DNA from: Orbilia blumenaviensis
Lineage: Eukaryota > Ascomycota > Orbiliomycetes > Orbiliales > Orbiliaceae
Direction: 5' to 3'
NCBI GenBank assembly: GCA_036872755.1
Contig: JAVHNS010000002.1
Location: 2,542,001 to 2,606,000, forward strand
DNA length: 64,000 nucleotides
The stretch's first letter is position 1. Each line of letters opens with the position of its first letter. Under the pieces are notes generated by a model. The model did no database searches and was not told the DNA's origin. It worked only from the letters and a program-made list of their open reading frames with translations. The position numbers and the translations under genes were made by a program. Shown piece by piece: positions 49,121 to 62,069 of the stretch.

Positions 49121-51888
49121 CTATGAGGTTAAACCCTGCTGCTGCTATTCGTAAGACTGAGGGGTGGGTATAGGGGTAAGGGTGGTGGAAGGAATGGTAT
49201 CGAGATGGATATCTGTTATGGATGTAGTTGACCTGAAAGGCTGGAGAAGATGACCGGAGGTTTTATATTGGCTGGGGAGAGAGCTGCTGATAGAGATATC
49301 TGGGCCGGGGCGAGGGAGAATCCAGCAACGAGAATACAGGGAGGGAGGGTTCGAGGGAAGTTCTAACGGCCGTGAGGAAGGAGAAAAGAGGACGAACTGG
49401 ATGAAAGATGATGATGATGATGATAATGATGATGGTGGTGGTTGTGGTGAGAGGATGTGTGGGGAGTAGAGGTCGTTAGAGGTTTGGTGAGGAGAAGTGT
49501 ATTTTGCGTGTTCGAATGTTTCTTATTAATTTTGGAGGTGAAAAGCAAATACAAAGACCGAGCGAGGTGTTGTTGTGGCACAATTACATTTCCAACCAAC
49601 TACCTAGGTACCTACCTCACGCTTTCAATTCCAGTTCGAATTCGACTGACAAGCTCCCAATAATGCTCCTGGAAGGCTTTGACGATGGAATATTAATATA
49701 TTAATACTGACCAAAGACTAGGATGCCTGTTAGAGTTGAGGAGATATATATGTACCTTAGTAAATACTAAGTTGGGTACCACCTATGAGTACTAGGGATG
49801 CACGGATATCGTGTTATATCCCATGGTGGGCATATCATAACAGGACGGGTCACAAGCTGACCTGCTTTGCTTGCTTGCTTGCTTGCTGAATCTAGATTCC
49901 TCTTATCACAAAAGTAGGACAAGGTTTAGGATATATATGTATATCCTGCCGTGGACAAGGCAATATTAATTGTCCTGGTACAATGCATCCCTTATGGCGG
50001 CACTCAATTCGATTCGATTTGTGCCCTCGGCTGGAACATTTCCATATTGACAATGACAGGGAAGACATCCTTTGAAGCCCACAGCATAGTGGATTTTGAC
50101 ATAGATCTATACCCGAAAAGAAAGAAAGAAAGAAAGGGTCTCATGATGCTGCATCTAGGTGATTGGTCCTTTAGGTATAATGCGGATACGGTTATTGAAA
50201 AACCAATGTGGCCCTAGGTATCAAGATGTTGAGACGCCCTAGTTGGTTACACCCGTTGACGATATGAAGAACTTCCCAGCCAATCGATATCCGCACTCTA
50301 GATCTGGTTGGTGGCAAACTACGGCTGGTTTTGAAACGGAAAATGTTGGCCGGTCAACCTGTCGGTATGGGTTTGCCGACAGGGCAGGATGAACGTATCG
50401 TCTAGAGGCCATTTTGCAGCACTGATGGACATGTCCATAGTGGTGGACCCACTATAACGGTGTAGTGTTATCATATGCACATTGTCTACAGCTAATGGTT
50501 ATCCGGACAACGCTGCCAAGGCGAAACCTTTTCATACAGCTGACCTGAACCGTATGCGTATCGATGATGTCCATACCTACCTGCTGCCTAGGTACCTAAT
50601 ACATTAGTCATGATGATGGTTGGCTGACCATGCAACCGTTGAAAGGTTGACGCGGAGACGTCGAATATAACACCTGGGTAATGGAAGCTGTAAGATACCC
50701 CGGAGAATTCCCCACCAATATCGAATCGCCCGGGCAGCTATTTACGCCCCCAGATCAAAGCGATAGATGACCGGGTATCTATCGATGGGCCGAATACCGA
50801 ATGCGAATGCATTCTGCAGGGCTTCGGCTGCACCAACTGCAACAAGCAAGTCCCCGTCTAGCTTGCGGCTCCGCTATGACCTAGATGTCTAGAACGCCGT
50901 CGGAGTAGAGTAGTGATCGATTTAATTCTACTTCCATGAAGTTTATGATTGATCCGCCCGACTTCACAACTGCACACCAAAATATTTGGTGCAATATTGA
51001 TAGTAGTGTACGATTGTCCAGACATCTTATATTTGATTTGGAGCCGGTCTCATGCTCGGAGGTCAGTGCTACTACGCCAAGAGCTTCATTGATAACAATT
51101 GGCTGCTCCGATAACTATATTGTATGCAAGTCGACGTGTCTTGCCCGCCATAAACCCTGTGAACCCCTCCCCCTCCTCTCCCTCAGCTTTCGGGACGGTA
51201 ATTAACCCAAGTCCAATCAAGTTTGTGCACCTGCGATGGGGGACCCTTTTCAGCGTGATACATTCGACCGAGATGTCTGTAGCTGGAGCTGAAGCAAACA
51301 AGCGCCCCTATAAACGGTTGTTGTGGAGACGACCCATGCTTGGCTTGTTGAACAACAAATCTGCTTCACCGCCAAACCCAAGACGACCAGCCATATAGAC
51401 GATAGATTGATATAGCACCCCAGCTCCCCTCCGGACCCTCGATCGGTCTCCGCAAGGTAATCTCGACACTTCATCATCTACGCCTAGCTTCTAATCATCT
51501 TGCTCTTTGTATTGGAATTTTTTTTGTCTTTGTTTTTCGGGGTCGCATGCATTCATTCTGGTATTGAACATATCTGACGCCTGCGCTACCTGTATCTTTG
51601 TTTTTTTTTGTTTCTGTGATACTGCAAGCAGCTTCTTCCGGCTACTTGACATTCCACTAACCCCCTTTAACTGCCAAAACCCGGTTCCTGTCTTCAGATT
51701 GGAAAACTCTTTCGATACATGCTCCTTATTTGACCGATTTCGCATCGATAACGCTCTTACCCCTCAGTTTAACCTACATTATATTACCGACACCGACAGT
51801 ATAGCATCCACCGCCGAGCGGAAACCTGGAATTTCGAGACAACCCAAGATTTTGGTTCGCTCTAGCAAGAGCATCATCATAGGCGACA
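49121..51888. other. Divergent intergenic region between NOT1 and the F-BAR gene
   Basis: About 2.8 kb holding both promoters. A TATA-like element for NOT1 lies at 49261-49267 (minus). A GAT/ATG trinucleotide tract (about 49410-49437) and TTGC tetranucleotides (49866-49887) follow. The stretch from 51.4 to 51.9 kb is T-rich and probably forms the F-BAR gene leader. The open frame at 51507-52010 overlaps the first exon of that gene in another frame and is not supported. Confidence 0.55.
49261..49267 (-). promoter_or_regulatory. TATA-like element upstream of NOT1
   Basis: Read on the minus strand, the sequence is CCAATATAAAACC, giving TATAAAA 141 nt before the first conserved NOT1 codon. If used, transcription would begin at about 49220-49240 and leave a leader without any AUG. 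Confidence 0.4.
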
Positions 51889-54800
51889 ATGCCCGCCGTG
51901 GTCGGAGTATCCGGCGGCCCTGGCGTGCCTTTGTCCTGTACGTCATCATTCCTTTCCCTGGAGCTGCATCGGCCAACTGCATCGGCAAGCTAATTTACCT
52001 GATCACATAGTCGCCAACAACTTTTGGGGGAAAGATGATGCCGGTGTAGTACCGCTCCTCGAGCGCATGCATACGGCGAAGACAACATGCGAAGAGCTTA
52101 AAACTTTCTATTCAAGTAGGTATCCCACGGATTGAATCCTACATCCTTGACGGTACACTCACCATTCCTCTTTCCTTCTAAAGCTCGAGCGAATATCGAA
52201 GACGACTACGCCAAGAAACTCCTCGCTCTATCGCGCAAGAACCTTGGATCACAAGAAACGGGGTCGTTAAAGGCTAGTTTGGATGTTGTCAAAGCGGAGC
52301 TGGAATCCATAGGCAAGCAACATGCCAATGTTGCGGCCCAAATGAAGAATGAACTGGACGACGCCTTGGCGGCATTTACTGGTGCTATGAGAGAGAGAAG
52401 GAAGATTGTACAACTTGGCGTGGAGAAACTCTTGAAATCGAAGCTATCACAAACTAATAGCGTGAATAAGGTGAGAAATTTAATATTGGTGGAAGTGAAG
52501 GGATTGAAACTGACCAAACATAGACAAGAGATCGCTACGAAAAAGACTGCCTCTTAATCAAAAACTACATCGCTCAGGGCCATATGGTTATGGGACAGGA
52601 GGAACGGAAGAACAAGGCGAAACTCGAAAAAACTCAAACCCAGCTCACTGCCTCGAATACAGAATACCAAAATTCAATCAAAGTCTTGGAGGAAACAACC
52701 GCTCGCTGGAACAGGGATTGGAAGGCTGCATGCGACAAATTTCAGGATCTTGAGGAGGAGAGATTGGACTTTATCAAAGCGAGTCTTTGGTCGTTTGCCA
52801 ACATTTCTTCGACCGTTTGCGTTACCGATGACGCTTCTTGCGAAAAGATTCGCGTATCTCTCGAAGATTGTGAAGTCGAGAAGGATATCATAGGTTTCAT
52901 TCAAGCTAAGGGAACCGGTGGAGAAATTCCAGACCCGCCCAAATACATCAACTTTTGCAGAGGGGATGTATCCGAAGACGGCTATTCCACAGAGGAACCT
53001 GGATACAGTCTCGCGCAGTTCCCCCGAGAAGGAAATCCATCTTTTCGTTCTGCGTCTCCCATTCCACCACCGATGAGTCTCGACCAAACAGTTGAAGAAA
53101 TCGAGGATGAATCCGTAGGTATACCCGAAACAGTGACAACTTCTGCCCGCAGTCGACGAAGTCAAAGCCGCGAGGCCCCGGCAAAAGCTAAGAGAAAGTC
53201 GGACACAATCGTCGCTAAGATTAAGAAGTCAAGATCTAAACCTGACGTTTCGGAAGCCAAAGAGGAAAAAAGGAGAGCGAAAGAAGAGAAGGAGGCTAGG
53301 AAGAAGTCACGCAGCACACCGGACTTTAGGGACGAGGAACCTTATAGCCCCGGCGGAGGTAGTGACCGAACTTCAAATAAACTACACCGCGAGAGAGATA
53401 GGGATAGGGAGCGTGAAAGAGAAAGAGAACGTGAGCTCGAACGTGAGCGAGAGAGAGAGCGAGAGATGGAAATCGAGAGACAGAGAGAACGGGAAAGAGA
53501 AAGGGAGAGGGAACGGGAGAGGGAGAGGGAGAGGGAACGGGAGAGGGAGAGGGAGATGGAAAGGGAGCGGGAGATGGAGCGTGAGAGGGAAAGGGACCAT
53601 GGAGCGTCTTCCAGGGGAAGCAGGCACTATGATAACCATCGAGATCATGGAGACCCTTATTCACACCGAGGGAGAGAAAGTAGAGAGCAGCAGAGGCAAG
53701 ATCCCTACTCCAGTGGTTATTCCCATGCCCCGAGTCGACAATCTGCATACAGCGATTATCCAGGGGACGGCAGGTATTCTCGTCGGCAGCCATCTGACCT
53801 TAGTTCGGCCAGTAGCCCGGAACCTCGGCCTTTAAGCAGCTACGGTGGTAGCGAGTACTCCAATCCCACTAGTATTTCTTCTGGAGACGCCTTCGACCAC
53901 GTTCAGCAGCAATTAGCATACGAGCGGCAGCAAGCAGAGTCTAAGAGCCCCACGAAGAAAAAAGGATTTCTGTCACATACTCCTTTTAGGAGACGGAGTA
54001 AGGATAAGGAACGTGATCGCGGAAGAAATGCTTATTCCCAGTCACCCCAGTATCACGACCCCCAGATGATGCATATGAATCAGCAGCAATATCACAACCA
54101 GGCCCCACAGAACCAATGGCAACAGCAACCACCTCCGCAACAGCAGCCTTTCCCCCAGCAAGCCCAACAGCAAGCCCAGCAACAGTACTACCAGCAGCAA
54201 CCTCCCCAGTCACAACCTCAACCACGACACCAGCAGTCAGCTGCGCCAGTATCTCATAGGCAAACATGGTCTCCACAAACTGCCCAGCAGCAGACTCAAC
54301 AGGCTAATCCCCAATACAGCCAGCCTCAACAACCCACAAGGGCCTTGCCACAGACTGCACCCCGCGCATCGCCTAACTATCATTTTGAGACCACGCCGGA
54401 ACCCGAGCCTATTGACCCAAGAGCTAGTGTTATGTTGAATATTGGAGGGAACATGTTCGATGTTACCGCTAGTCAGGCAAATAATGAACCACCACCCCGC
54501 CAGGCTCCAAGGGCAGAGGAACCACCCCCTCCAATAGATGACGACATCGATCTCGACCCTATCGCACAAGCTCTTGCAGAACTCAAAGGTGTCCGCGGAA
54601 GAGTGAATACAAATGCGAGAGCTACTGCAGATAGGTTCTATGGACTCCAGACGCCTGCCCCGCCTGCCACTCCTGGGTTCGGAGGGAGGGAAACTCGTCC
54701 ACCTCAGCTTCAAAGAACACAAAGCGAATTGAGTTATATGGCTCCACCTCCTGGGAACCCACCTTCACAAAATCCACCCCCGCAAGCGAGAACACCCAGT

Positions 54801-57481
54801 CCCGCCCCTCCAATAGCTGCTCCTCAACAGCAAGCTCCTCCACCGCAGCAAGCTGCCCCTCCACCCGTTCGACAAGAACCTCCCAAGCAAAGTGCCTTGG
54901 GTTTGCCTCCCCCAGCTTTCACATCTGCCCAAATGCAAAAGACAACCCAACGATATGTGAACAAGGCCCAGAATCTCTTGAATAATGAACAAATAATTCC
55001 ACCATCCCAACCTCAAGCAAGCCTTCGTCAAAGATCCAACACTGTTGATAGGCCGCTCAGTCGGCAAAGTCAACGTGCTCTCCCAACCCCATCTTCGCCT
55101 GCAAATGAAGCACTACAAAGAGCTGCTAGTCCTACGACTCCGCAGCGTAGTCAGTCACCTCACACTGGTCTTGTAGTTGCAGACCCCATGACCGCTCTTG
55201 TGCCAATGAGTGTTGCTGGACCACCCCCTTTACCCTCGCCATCATCCCGTCAGGCCCAATACCTTGCCACACAAAGAGGACAGCCTTCCCCTTTAGGCCG
55301 GCAGCAGCAGCAGCAGCAGCAGCAGCAAGAAGAGGCACGCCGACAGGCTGAGCTACAGGCCCAACAAGAAGCCCAAGCTAGAGCCAGGGCAGAAGCTGAA
55401 ACAAGGGCTCGAGCTCAAGCAGAGGCCCAGGCACGTGCTCAGGCCGAAGCAAGAGCCCAAGCAGATGCTCAGGCGAGAGCACAAGCTGAAGCCGACGCCC
55501 AGGCTAGAAGCCAGGCTGAAGCACAAGCTCGGGCACAGGCACAAGCCCGGGCACAGGCACAAGCCGAAGCACAAGCTCGCGCAAATGCAGAGGCTCAAGC
55601 GAAAGCAGAAGCAGAAGCACGTGCGCTCGCTGAAACGGAGGCGCTCGAGAACCAGCGTCGCCAACAACAGCAGGCACAAGCTAAAGCTCAAGCAGAAGCT
55701 CAACGGCAACAGGAGTTGCTGGCCGAGCAACAGAGAAAGATGGAAGAGCAGCGGAAAGCTGACGAGAAAAAGCGCCAACAACAGTTAGAGATACAGAGAC
55801 AGCAAGAACAGCAACGCGAGGCTCAGCTTAGAGAACAGCAAGCTCGAGAACAGCAGCTCCAGGAACAGCAACTGAGAGAGCAAGAGTTGCGTGAAGAACA
55901 GCAGCTTAGAGAGCAGCAGTTAAAGGAGCAGCAGCTAAGGGAGCAGCAACAAATAGAACAGCAAACAAGAGAGCAACAGATGAAGGAACAACAAATCAGA
56001 GAGCAGCACGCCCGCGAGCAACAGCTTAGAGAGCAGCAAATCAAGGAGCAGCAGCTTAGAGAACAGCAAGCCCGTGAGCAGCAGCTTAGGGAACAAGAAG
56101 CTCGCGAGCAACAACTCAGGGAGCAGCAGGCTCGGGAACAACAGGTCCGGGAACAGCAGATGAGAGAGCAGCAAATGAGGGAACAACAAGTGAGGGAACA
56201 GCAAATGAAGGAGGAACAGATTAGGGAGCAACAGGTTCGCGAGCAGCAGCTTAGGGAGCAGCAGCAGCGGGAACAACAGCTGAAAGAACAACAACTCAAG
56301 GAGCAACAGCTTCGGGAGCAGCAGCAGCGGGAACAGCAACTCCGCGAACAGCAGTTAAAGGAGCAACAGATGCGGGAGCAACAATTACGGGAGCAACAAG
56401 CCCACGAGCAGCAGCTTAGAGAGCAACAGCTTAGAGAGCAGCAGCTTAGAGAGCAGCAGCTTAGAGAGCAGCAGCTTAGAGAGCAGCAGCTTAGAGAGCA
56501 GCAGCTTAGAGAGCAGCAGCTGAAGCGGGAGAGGGAGGAACAAGCCGCCCGAGAACTCCAGGCGAAGCAACAGCAGCAGGAACGTGAGCAACAGCGGCAG
56601 CGCGAGCTCCAAGAGCAACAACGTCAAAGAGAGATGCAGAGGCAACAAGAGGAGCAGCGTCAAAGGGAATTGCAAGCGCAGCAGCAAAGACAACGTGAAT
56701 TACAAATGCAGCAGCAACAACAACAAGCCCAGATGCAGCGACCTCAGATGCCCGCTGCTCAGATGAGTCGCCCTGTGTCGCCTGCTCTGCAAAATCAAAT
56801 GAGATCTTCCTCCCCAGCTCCGATGCGAGCAAAATCCCCCGTTCCACCAGCAATGCAAAATTCACCCCGCATGGCTTACCGCGGGACATCCCCGTCGCCA
56901 GTCCCTGCAGGAATGATGAACGATAATCGGCCAGTGAGCCAACAAAGTAGTAATACCTTTGTAAGCGCTAACATGGAGGCTGAAATGCGGCCTGGGAGCA
57001 GAATGACTATGAACGAGAGACCGAGAAGTTCATATGGTTTGAATGCCGAGACTGGAGCGGTGGTCCTACCTGGCGGGCCAGAGCAAGAAACCGGAATTGA
57101 ATTGAGAGATCCAACGAGACAATACAGCAGAGATGGAAGGCCAGTCCTTCAGTATGGTACGTATTTAAAATAACGGAATCATGAAAACCTAAGGGATCAT
57201 AGGAATTCGTGCTAATTCAATGGACATTAGCGCGTGCGAGATACGCTTTCAACGCAACAATCCCCATCGAGCTCTCGTTCGAGAAGATGGATATCTTGGC
57301 GATTCTGAGAACACAAGACGACGGCTGGTGGGAAGCCGAGATAGTGGGCGATCTGCCGCCTGGAGCTCATGCAAGAGACTTTATAGGTAAGAATAGTCGG
57401 ACGAATTTAGTAGAGTCCGCACTAGTTACTAATAGCTCGTGTTTAGGATTGGTACCCTCGAATTATCTTGCACCATTGTAG
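51889..57481 (+). CDS. F-BAR and SH3 domain protein, Cdc15/Hof1/Imp2 type, with very long repeats
   Basis: Membrane-bending scaffold of septation and cytokinesis; relatives recruit contractile-ring proteins to the plasma membrane. Exons: 51889-51937, 52011-52115, 52184-52470, 52524-57156, 57231-57386, 57447-57481, giving 1754 aa, far longer than Cdc15 (about 930) or Hof1 (about 670). The FCH/F-BAR region is about 15-270 ([22 protein letters not shown], then [18 protein letters not shown], then [17 protein letters not shown]). The SH3 domain occupies the last 65 residues ([36 protein letters not shown]) and is split by two small introns. Between them lie an Arg/Glu run (about 53380-53597), a Pro/Gln-rich stretch, an Ala/Gln/Arg run (55300-55690) and QLREQ-type pentapeptide repeats (55800-56530). 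The start [11 protein letters not shown] is the first ATG joining the F-BAR frame. Confidence 0.9.
53380..53597 (+). repeat. Arg/Glu-coding degenerate repeat
   Basis: GA-rich hexamers such as GAGAGG and GAACGG encode alternating Arg-Glu for about 70 residues in the F-BAR protein. The opposite strand is open and reads as a Ser/Pro/Leu run, which is an artefact of the composition. Confidence 0.85.
55800..56530 (+). repeat. 15-bp coding minisatellite, pentapeptide Gln-x-Arg-Glu-Gln
   Basis: More than forty 15-bp units encode [15 protein letters not shown] and similar, a predicted long single helix or coiled coil. Units at 56412-56516 are almost identical in DNA (CAGCTTAGAGAGCAG, seven copies, the first with one change), so this part expanded recently. 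The older units differ mostly at synonymous positions. Confidence 0.88.
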
Positions 57482-60117
57482 GCCCACTTGCAGTGACGAG
57501 CCTAGGACATATACGAGACGACGTTGATATTCCCCTTTACCACGACCCTTTATGCGACCATTCTATCCTTTGAAATGCTATCTGAAGCCTGTTGTCTTGA
57601 AATGTTTGCCTAAGTGTTCTTGTATTGCATAGCGTTGTGTACAGTTCCTTTCCCATATACCTTTTACATTTCATTTTATGTTCAATGATTTTTACCGCCG
57701 CCTCGGCAACCTACCTAAGTGTTCGAATTGAGCAATACTATTAGAAAGCGAGGAAGTGAGAGTATGTTAAGTTGGTTTATACATTTACAGCTTTTTTAAA
57801 ATTAAATTGTGTTCGTTGTACCGTATCTTGAATACATCTACAAGTATCGAGGTATACATAGTCTGTGTATATCTTTTCGTCTGAACAACAAAAGGACCGA
57901 GTTTTGACGTCATTGGCTAAAGGCTCGGACCTGCATGCGGACTAAAATAGCTACCAACGTGCCAAAAGCCTCATCGGCAGGATAAGTACAGTACAGTGGC
58001 CAGCACTCAGTAGCCAGTAGCTTGTTGTAAAAGCCGAAACACCAGTGTTCGATGTTTTGTGTGGACTCGGCACTGTGCTCGGGTATCGCCATTAAACTAG
58101 AATTCTCCAGCTTGGCCCGCGAACTTGATCACAGCCATAGCCAAGTCTCAACAGCACATACGCATGTATGCATACCAATCACCAAACCACTTCCACATTT
58201 CATCAGGCAAAGGTCAATCCTGTGGCCACAGAAATCCCAAGCCGTCTAGGCATGTTGATATGTACATTAGTATCGTATGGAGTATAGCATGTAGTAGCAA
58301 CTGCGACATTCAGCTGCATGGTCCCAAGATCGCTCAACGATCAACCCCACCACGACCATTACGTTACATCGGTGGGTCCCTGAATCCAAGCCTCCCTTGG
58401 GATCCCATCTGCCCACCCAATCGGCCAACGGCAAGTCTTGCACAATAGAGCCCATGCATGGAGATTATATTGACATATGGCCATGATATCGTGCTGGTGC
58501 TAAATTCAGAAGCATTGGCAATTCTTTGCTTCCCTTTGATGTGAAGGACTCACGATAACCTGTTGGCTTATAGAGGTCCCAAGAATTATCAAGCCAGGAG
58601 ATATTGAATGCTGCGCCTGGTTTGCTTAATCATCGTTCTGCAAGGGTAATTAAATTGAGAACATTCGGTAGAACGTTGTCACTATCGGGTCGAGTTGAAG
58701 TTAAGGGCAAATTTCGGTCGTTACATGCAAGGCGGACGATACATACGCACACGATTCAACTTCCCAAGATAATGATAAGAGAGGGAGATCTGGAGAGCAC
58801 GAAACAGGTACGTAGGTTTGAGACATGTTGACATCTAAACAAGGCAGGCTATTGCGCTTTCGCATAATTTATTTCATAAAAATCTCCTCCTGCTAACATC
58901 TGTTCGATTGCGATCATGGGCCTCTTGGGGATCTGGTATGGGCCTGAAGTTCATGACTACCGACTTTCTTGCCCTAACGCAGGACTAGCACGGCGCCCGG
59001 CACAGAAGCATCGCCATGGGTGGCAAGAATATGAAAAGAAGAAAACAAGTGCAGAGCTTATCCATGCCCTAGAAAGCATATCCGTGAAACGGAGAAGTAC
59101 CATATGCATCTGGCATACGTCAGGGCTTGTGATTCGAATACATGGTACCTTACCAAGACATTCGTTCCTTTACGCCATTGAAGTTAAGAACCTTGGGACC
59201 CATGCCTCGTACGTATGTCAGGTCGTTTCCTAATGAATCCGTAGCACTCGAAAAAATCCCGTTGGTCTTGCTTCGGATGTCGAACTTTTTAGTCTCTTTT
59301 TTCCAGAGCGGCGAAATATCCGGTCATAGTTATATATCATGCGAGAGGGGTCTGGCGGCGTAGCCTGGACCTTTGTAACGTTTTGGCGTATTCTTCTTTA
59401 GTTGAATTTCGTGGAGTCCGCACACTATCAACGACGACAGTTTATGATTCGAACAAGCTTAAGTCGGATTTATTCGCATCCTTTCCCTTAAGTCGAAGGA
59501 ATAGATGTAGGAGAAGACAATACCTCTCCTTTTTTGCATTGACATAATTTTATCATCGGTCTTGAGCATAAACCCCGAAGAGCGGCAATTCCTCTTGGGT
59601 CGATTCGCTTGAACATTCACGGCTTGAACAGCCCATATCACCATACATACCTTCATTTTTCTCCCCATTACCAAACAAAAAAAACTGGTGCAAACAGTAT
59701 TTTCTTCGCAAAATATTCATAGTCAGAGGTCGGCCGACAAGATCTTGCAGTTACAAGGATACCTCCCGACATTCGTTTCCAAAATCAAGGTCGCTGCTGT
59801 ATCGATCTTTCGAAACACTTTCGACACAGGACAGGTGGTGGAAGCCTACCAAACAACCATCTTTTTGTTAACTTTTGTCCCCGCATATCGCATTTGACTT
59901 TTCGACAGAAGCTTTTTCACCCTTCTTTTTGAGGTCCTGCAATATTGTTACCATTTTTTAGAATGAATTTATAACCTCATCGGATTTCAAAAAATAATAA
60001 TAACCTAAATCAAAGTCCGATATTATTGTCAGTCGAAATCGCAACACTCGGAACAAGAGTCGAATTGACATCTTCAACTCATTGCAATTGGGATATCGAT
60101 AGTCCGCAGAACAAACG
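57482..60117. other. Intergenic, F-BAR gene 3' end and promoter of the surface protein gene
   Basis: About 2.6 kb without a supported gene. Frames of 60-107 codons occur (58125-58448, 58916-59233) but lack an initiation context, splice logic or family resemblance. No long repeat or RNA gene seen. Confidence 0.5.
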
Positions 60118-61608
60118 ATGCGTTACCAAAACGGCCCTAAAACGTGGGCATTCCCTGCAATCCTGGCTGCAGCTGCCCTTACAGTATGCGAAGCGAGACC
60201 GCGACCATGGGTCAATGAAATTCCCACTGCGACGGCAGATATTGCGGCCTCAACCGCTGGTGCAACGATTCTAAAACCGACACCGTTCAATTTTGTCCAA
60301 GAATTTGTGGAAAGGAGGCTGAGGCTGAGGAAGAGAGACGAATATCCCGATAGTGTTTGTGGATTTATCGGAGGCGATGTTGGTAAGTTGATGCATTTAT
60401 TTTCTTGATATATGGAATTTGAACTTCGGCACTTCGAGCTTCATACTCAGGTATGAAGTATTGAGCCTAATTGCAACGCACATTATGCAACATTTGGAGA
60501 CGACTCGGAAGTAATATCTCGATATCTGAATGAATTGCTTACAGTGATCAAACATAGCATCCCCCGCAGTATGTTCATCGGATTCAGCTTGTTTATGGGA
60601 CCAGTCACACGGAGCCGTTGGCTGTTCAGCGACAGACGACGACGACAATCTCAGTAGCAGCTTAGCCGTTTATACAACTTGTGTCGATAATAATAACAAC
60701 GACATTGCCAGTTTACAGAATAACCCTTGGGTATTCACTTGGTACGTTATATATCACCTGGACTTCTACAGCTTATCTCCTATCAGTGCTATTGTGACAT
60801 GGGACTTGACATGATAACCCACGGTTATATCACGATACTAATTGCAGATGAGAAACTTTTTAGTACGGACGAATGCTACCGGAATTCGTACGAATCTATT
60901 AGTGGTCAGGGATTTACTCAATGGGGGTGCGGTGCATCAGGTTCTGCAACAACAGTGCTCACGCAACCAAGTGGTGTTGACGGCCAGAGCGCAAAGGTAT
61001 CTTTGACGTCGATAGAAATGACTATGCCGTCGGGGTCAAGCTCTACCGAATCTTCTCAGAGCTCGTCCTCTTCTTCAAGCTCCCAGCCACCTTCAAGTAC
61101 GATAAGTTCAGAGTCGAGTAGTAGCGCTAATTCTGAAAGCTCCTCGTCTACGAATCCACCGTCAAACACATCTAGCAACGGCGGTCAATCCTCTACCACT
61201 AGCGATAACCCTTCTTCTACTAGTGGTGGCTCGACGCCCACAAATTCGACTGGAACTTCAAGCCCGCTACCTCCCGGCGACTCATCCACCAACGTTGGTG
61301 CAATCGCCGGTGGTGTCGTAGGAGGCGTTGCCGGGCTGGCGTTGATTGCTGGTCTCCTGATACTGTTTAGGAGACGTAGGAATCGGGAGAAGTTCAGGAG
61401 GGTTTCAGGGGCATCGGGCTCGAATCTGGGTCCCCACGATATGGGTGAAATTTACGAGCCCAAGGAATTAGATGCGACTACACCAGAGATCCCCAGCGAG
61501 CTACCAGGAGATTCGCCGCCTGTGGGACCGAGCAAACCCGTCGCGGAGCCTGTGGAATTACCAGGATCTGAGGTACCTGCGAGGCCAGATCCTGTTAAAA
61601 AGGCGTAG
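60118..61608 (+). CDS. Serine-rich single-pass cell-surface protein (wall-sensor-like architecture)
   Basis: Exons: 60118-60382, 60558-60741, 60864-61608, giving 397 aa. Order: a signal peptide (1-26); a Lys-Arg pair (72-73, RLRKRDEYPD) that may be a Kex2 site; a cysteine-containing ectodomain (VCGFIGGDVASPAVC, SACLWDQ, YTTCVDNNN, WVFTCTDECYRNSYE, FTQWGCGASG); about 100 residues of Ser/Thr/Asn/Pro that should be heavily O-mannosylated; a transmembrane helix (about 294-318, GAIAGGVVGGVAGLALIAGLLILF) followed by RRRR; and a Pro/Glu-rich cytoplasmic tail of about 75 residues. The layout resembles Wsc/Mid2 wall sensors, but I see no WSC domain. A frame beginning at 60727 reads into the third exon, but the acceptor TTTTTAG at 60863 joins TG to TACGGAC and restores a Cys in the right place. 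Confidence 0.82.
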
Positions 61609-62069
61609 TCAAAATGCATTGGTTAAATAGTACTCAGACTAATATGTTGGGGTTTAATGTGCGGATGTATGCTCTGGTATCTGGATGATATCTCGCTCAT
61701 ACTATCCTTTTGTTTACAACTAGTAGTAATGATTTGTAATATAGCTCCTACCCATGATATAGCTTTCGGGTTAACGAAAACGGCGTTATATTCTCTCACT
61801 TGACTAGAAACTGTGCGCATATATCGGGTTTTCTGTATAGTTCTCTACACGTTACAGTCTCGTGAAGAAAGGCAGCACCCACGTTTTATTAGAATGATAT
61901 AATATTGATCCCGGCTTCGACCCAATACTATCTAATTCGCCAATTGGTGCAAGCTTCTACGCTATTAAATTTATAAAACTCTTACCATAAAGGTACAAGG
62001 CAAACCAGGACTGCGGTTACCAGTATACTTATTTCTACCGCAGCTGGGGCCGGGGTTTTTCTAACAAAA
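61609..62069. other. Short intergenic stretch before the last gene
   Basis: Plus-strand genes on both sides. No promoter element is clear. The minus-strand frame 61623-61820 is taken as chance. Confidence 0.5.

Noticed and set aside
51507..52010. 167-codon plus-strand frame at the start of the F-BAR gene
   Set aside because: It runs through the probable leader and overlaps the first coding exon and intron in a different frame. The F-BAR exon at 51889 joins in phase to conserved sequence.
55823..56299. Minus-strand open frame reading as a Cys/Ser repeat protein, opposite the F-BAR gene
   Set aside because: It is the complement of the QLREQ repeat array. The plus-strand frame has domain evidence at both ends and in-phase splice sites; the minus frame is a composition shadow.
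55800..56530. Regular repeats as a CRISPR array
   Set aside because: The units are contiguous 15-bp coding repeats without spacers, in a eukaryotic gene.
58916..59233. 105-codon plus-strand frame in the gap after the F-BAR gene
   Set aside because: Begins with ATG but has mixed composition, no domain and no neighbouring exon. Frames of this size are expected by chance here.
60727..60863. Third exon of the surface protein starting as a new ATG-type frame at 60727
   Set aside because: The segment is an intron with acceptor TTTTTAG at 60863. Removing it joins WVFTC to TDECYRNSYE with correct phase and cysteine spacing.
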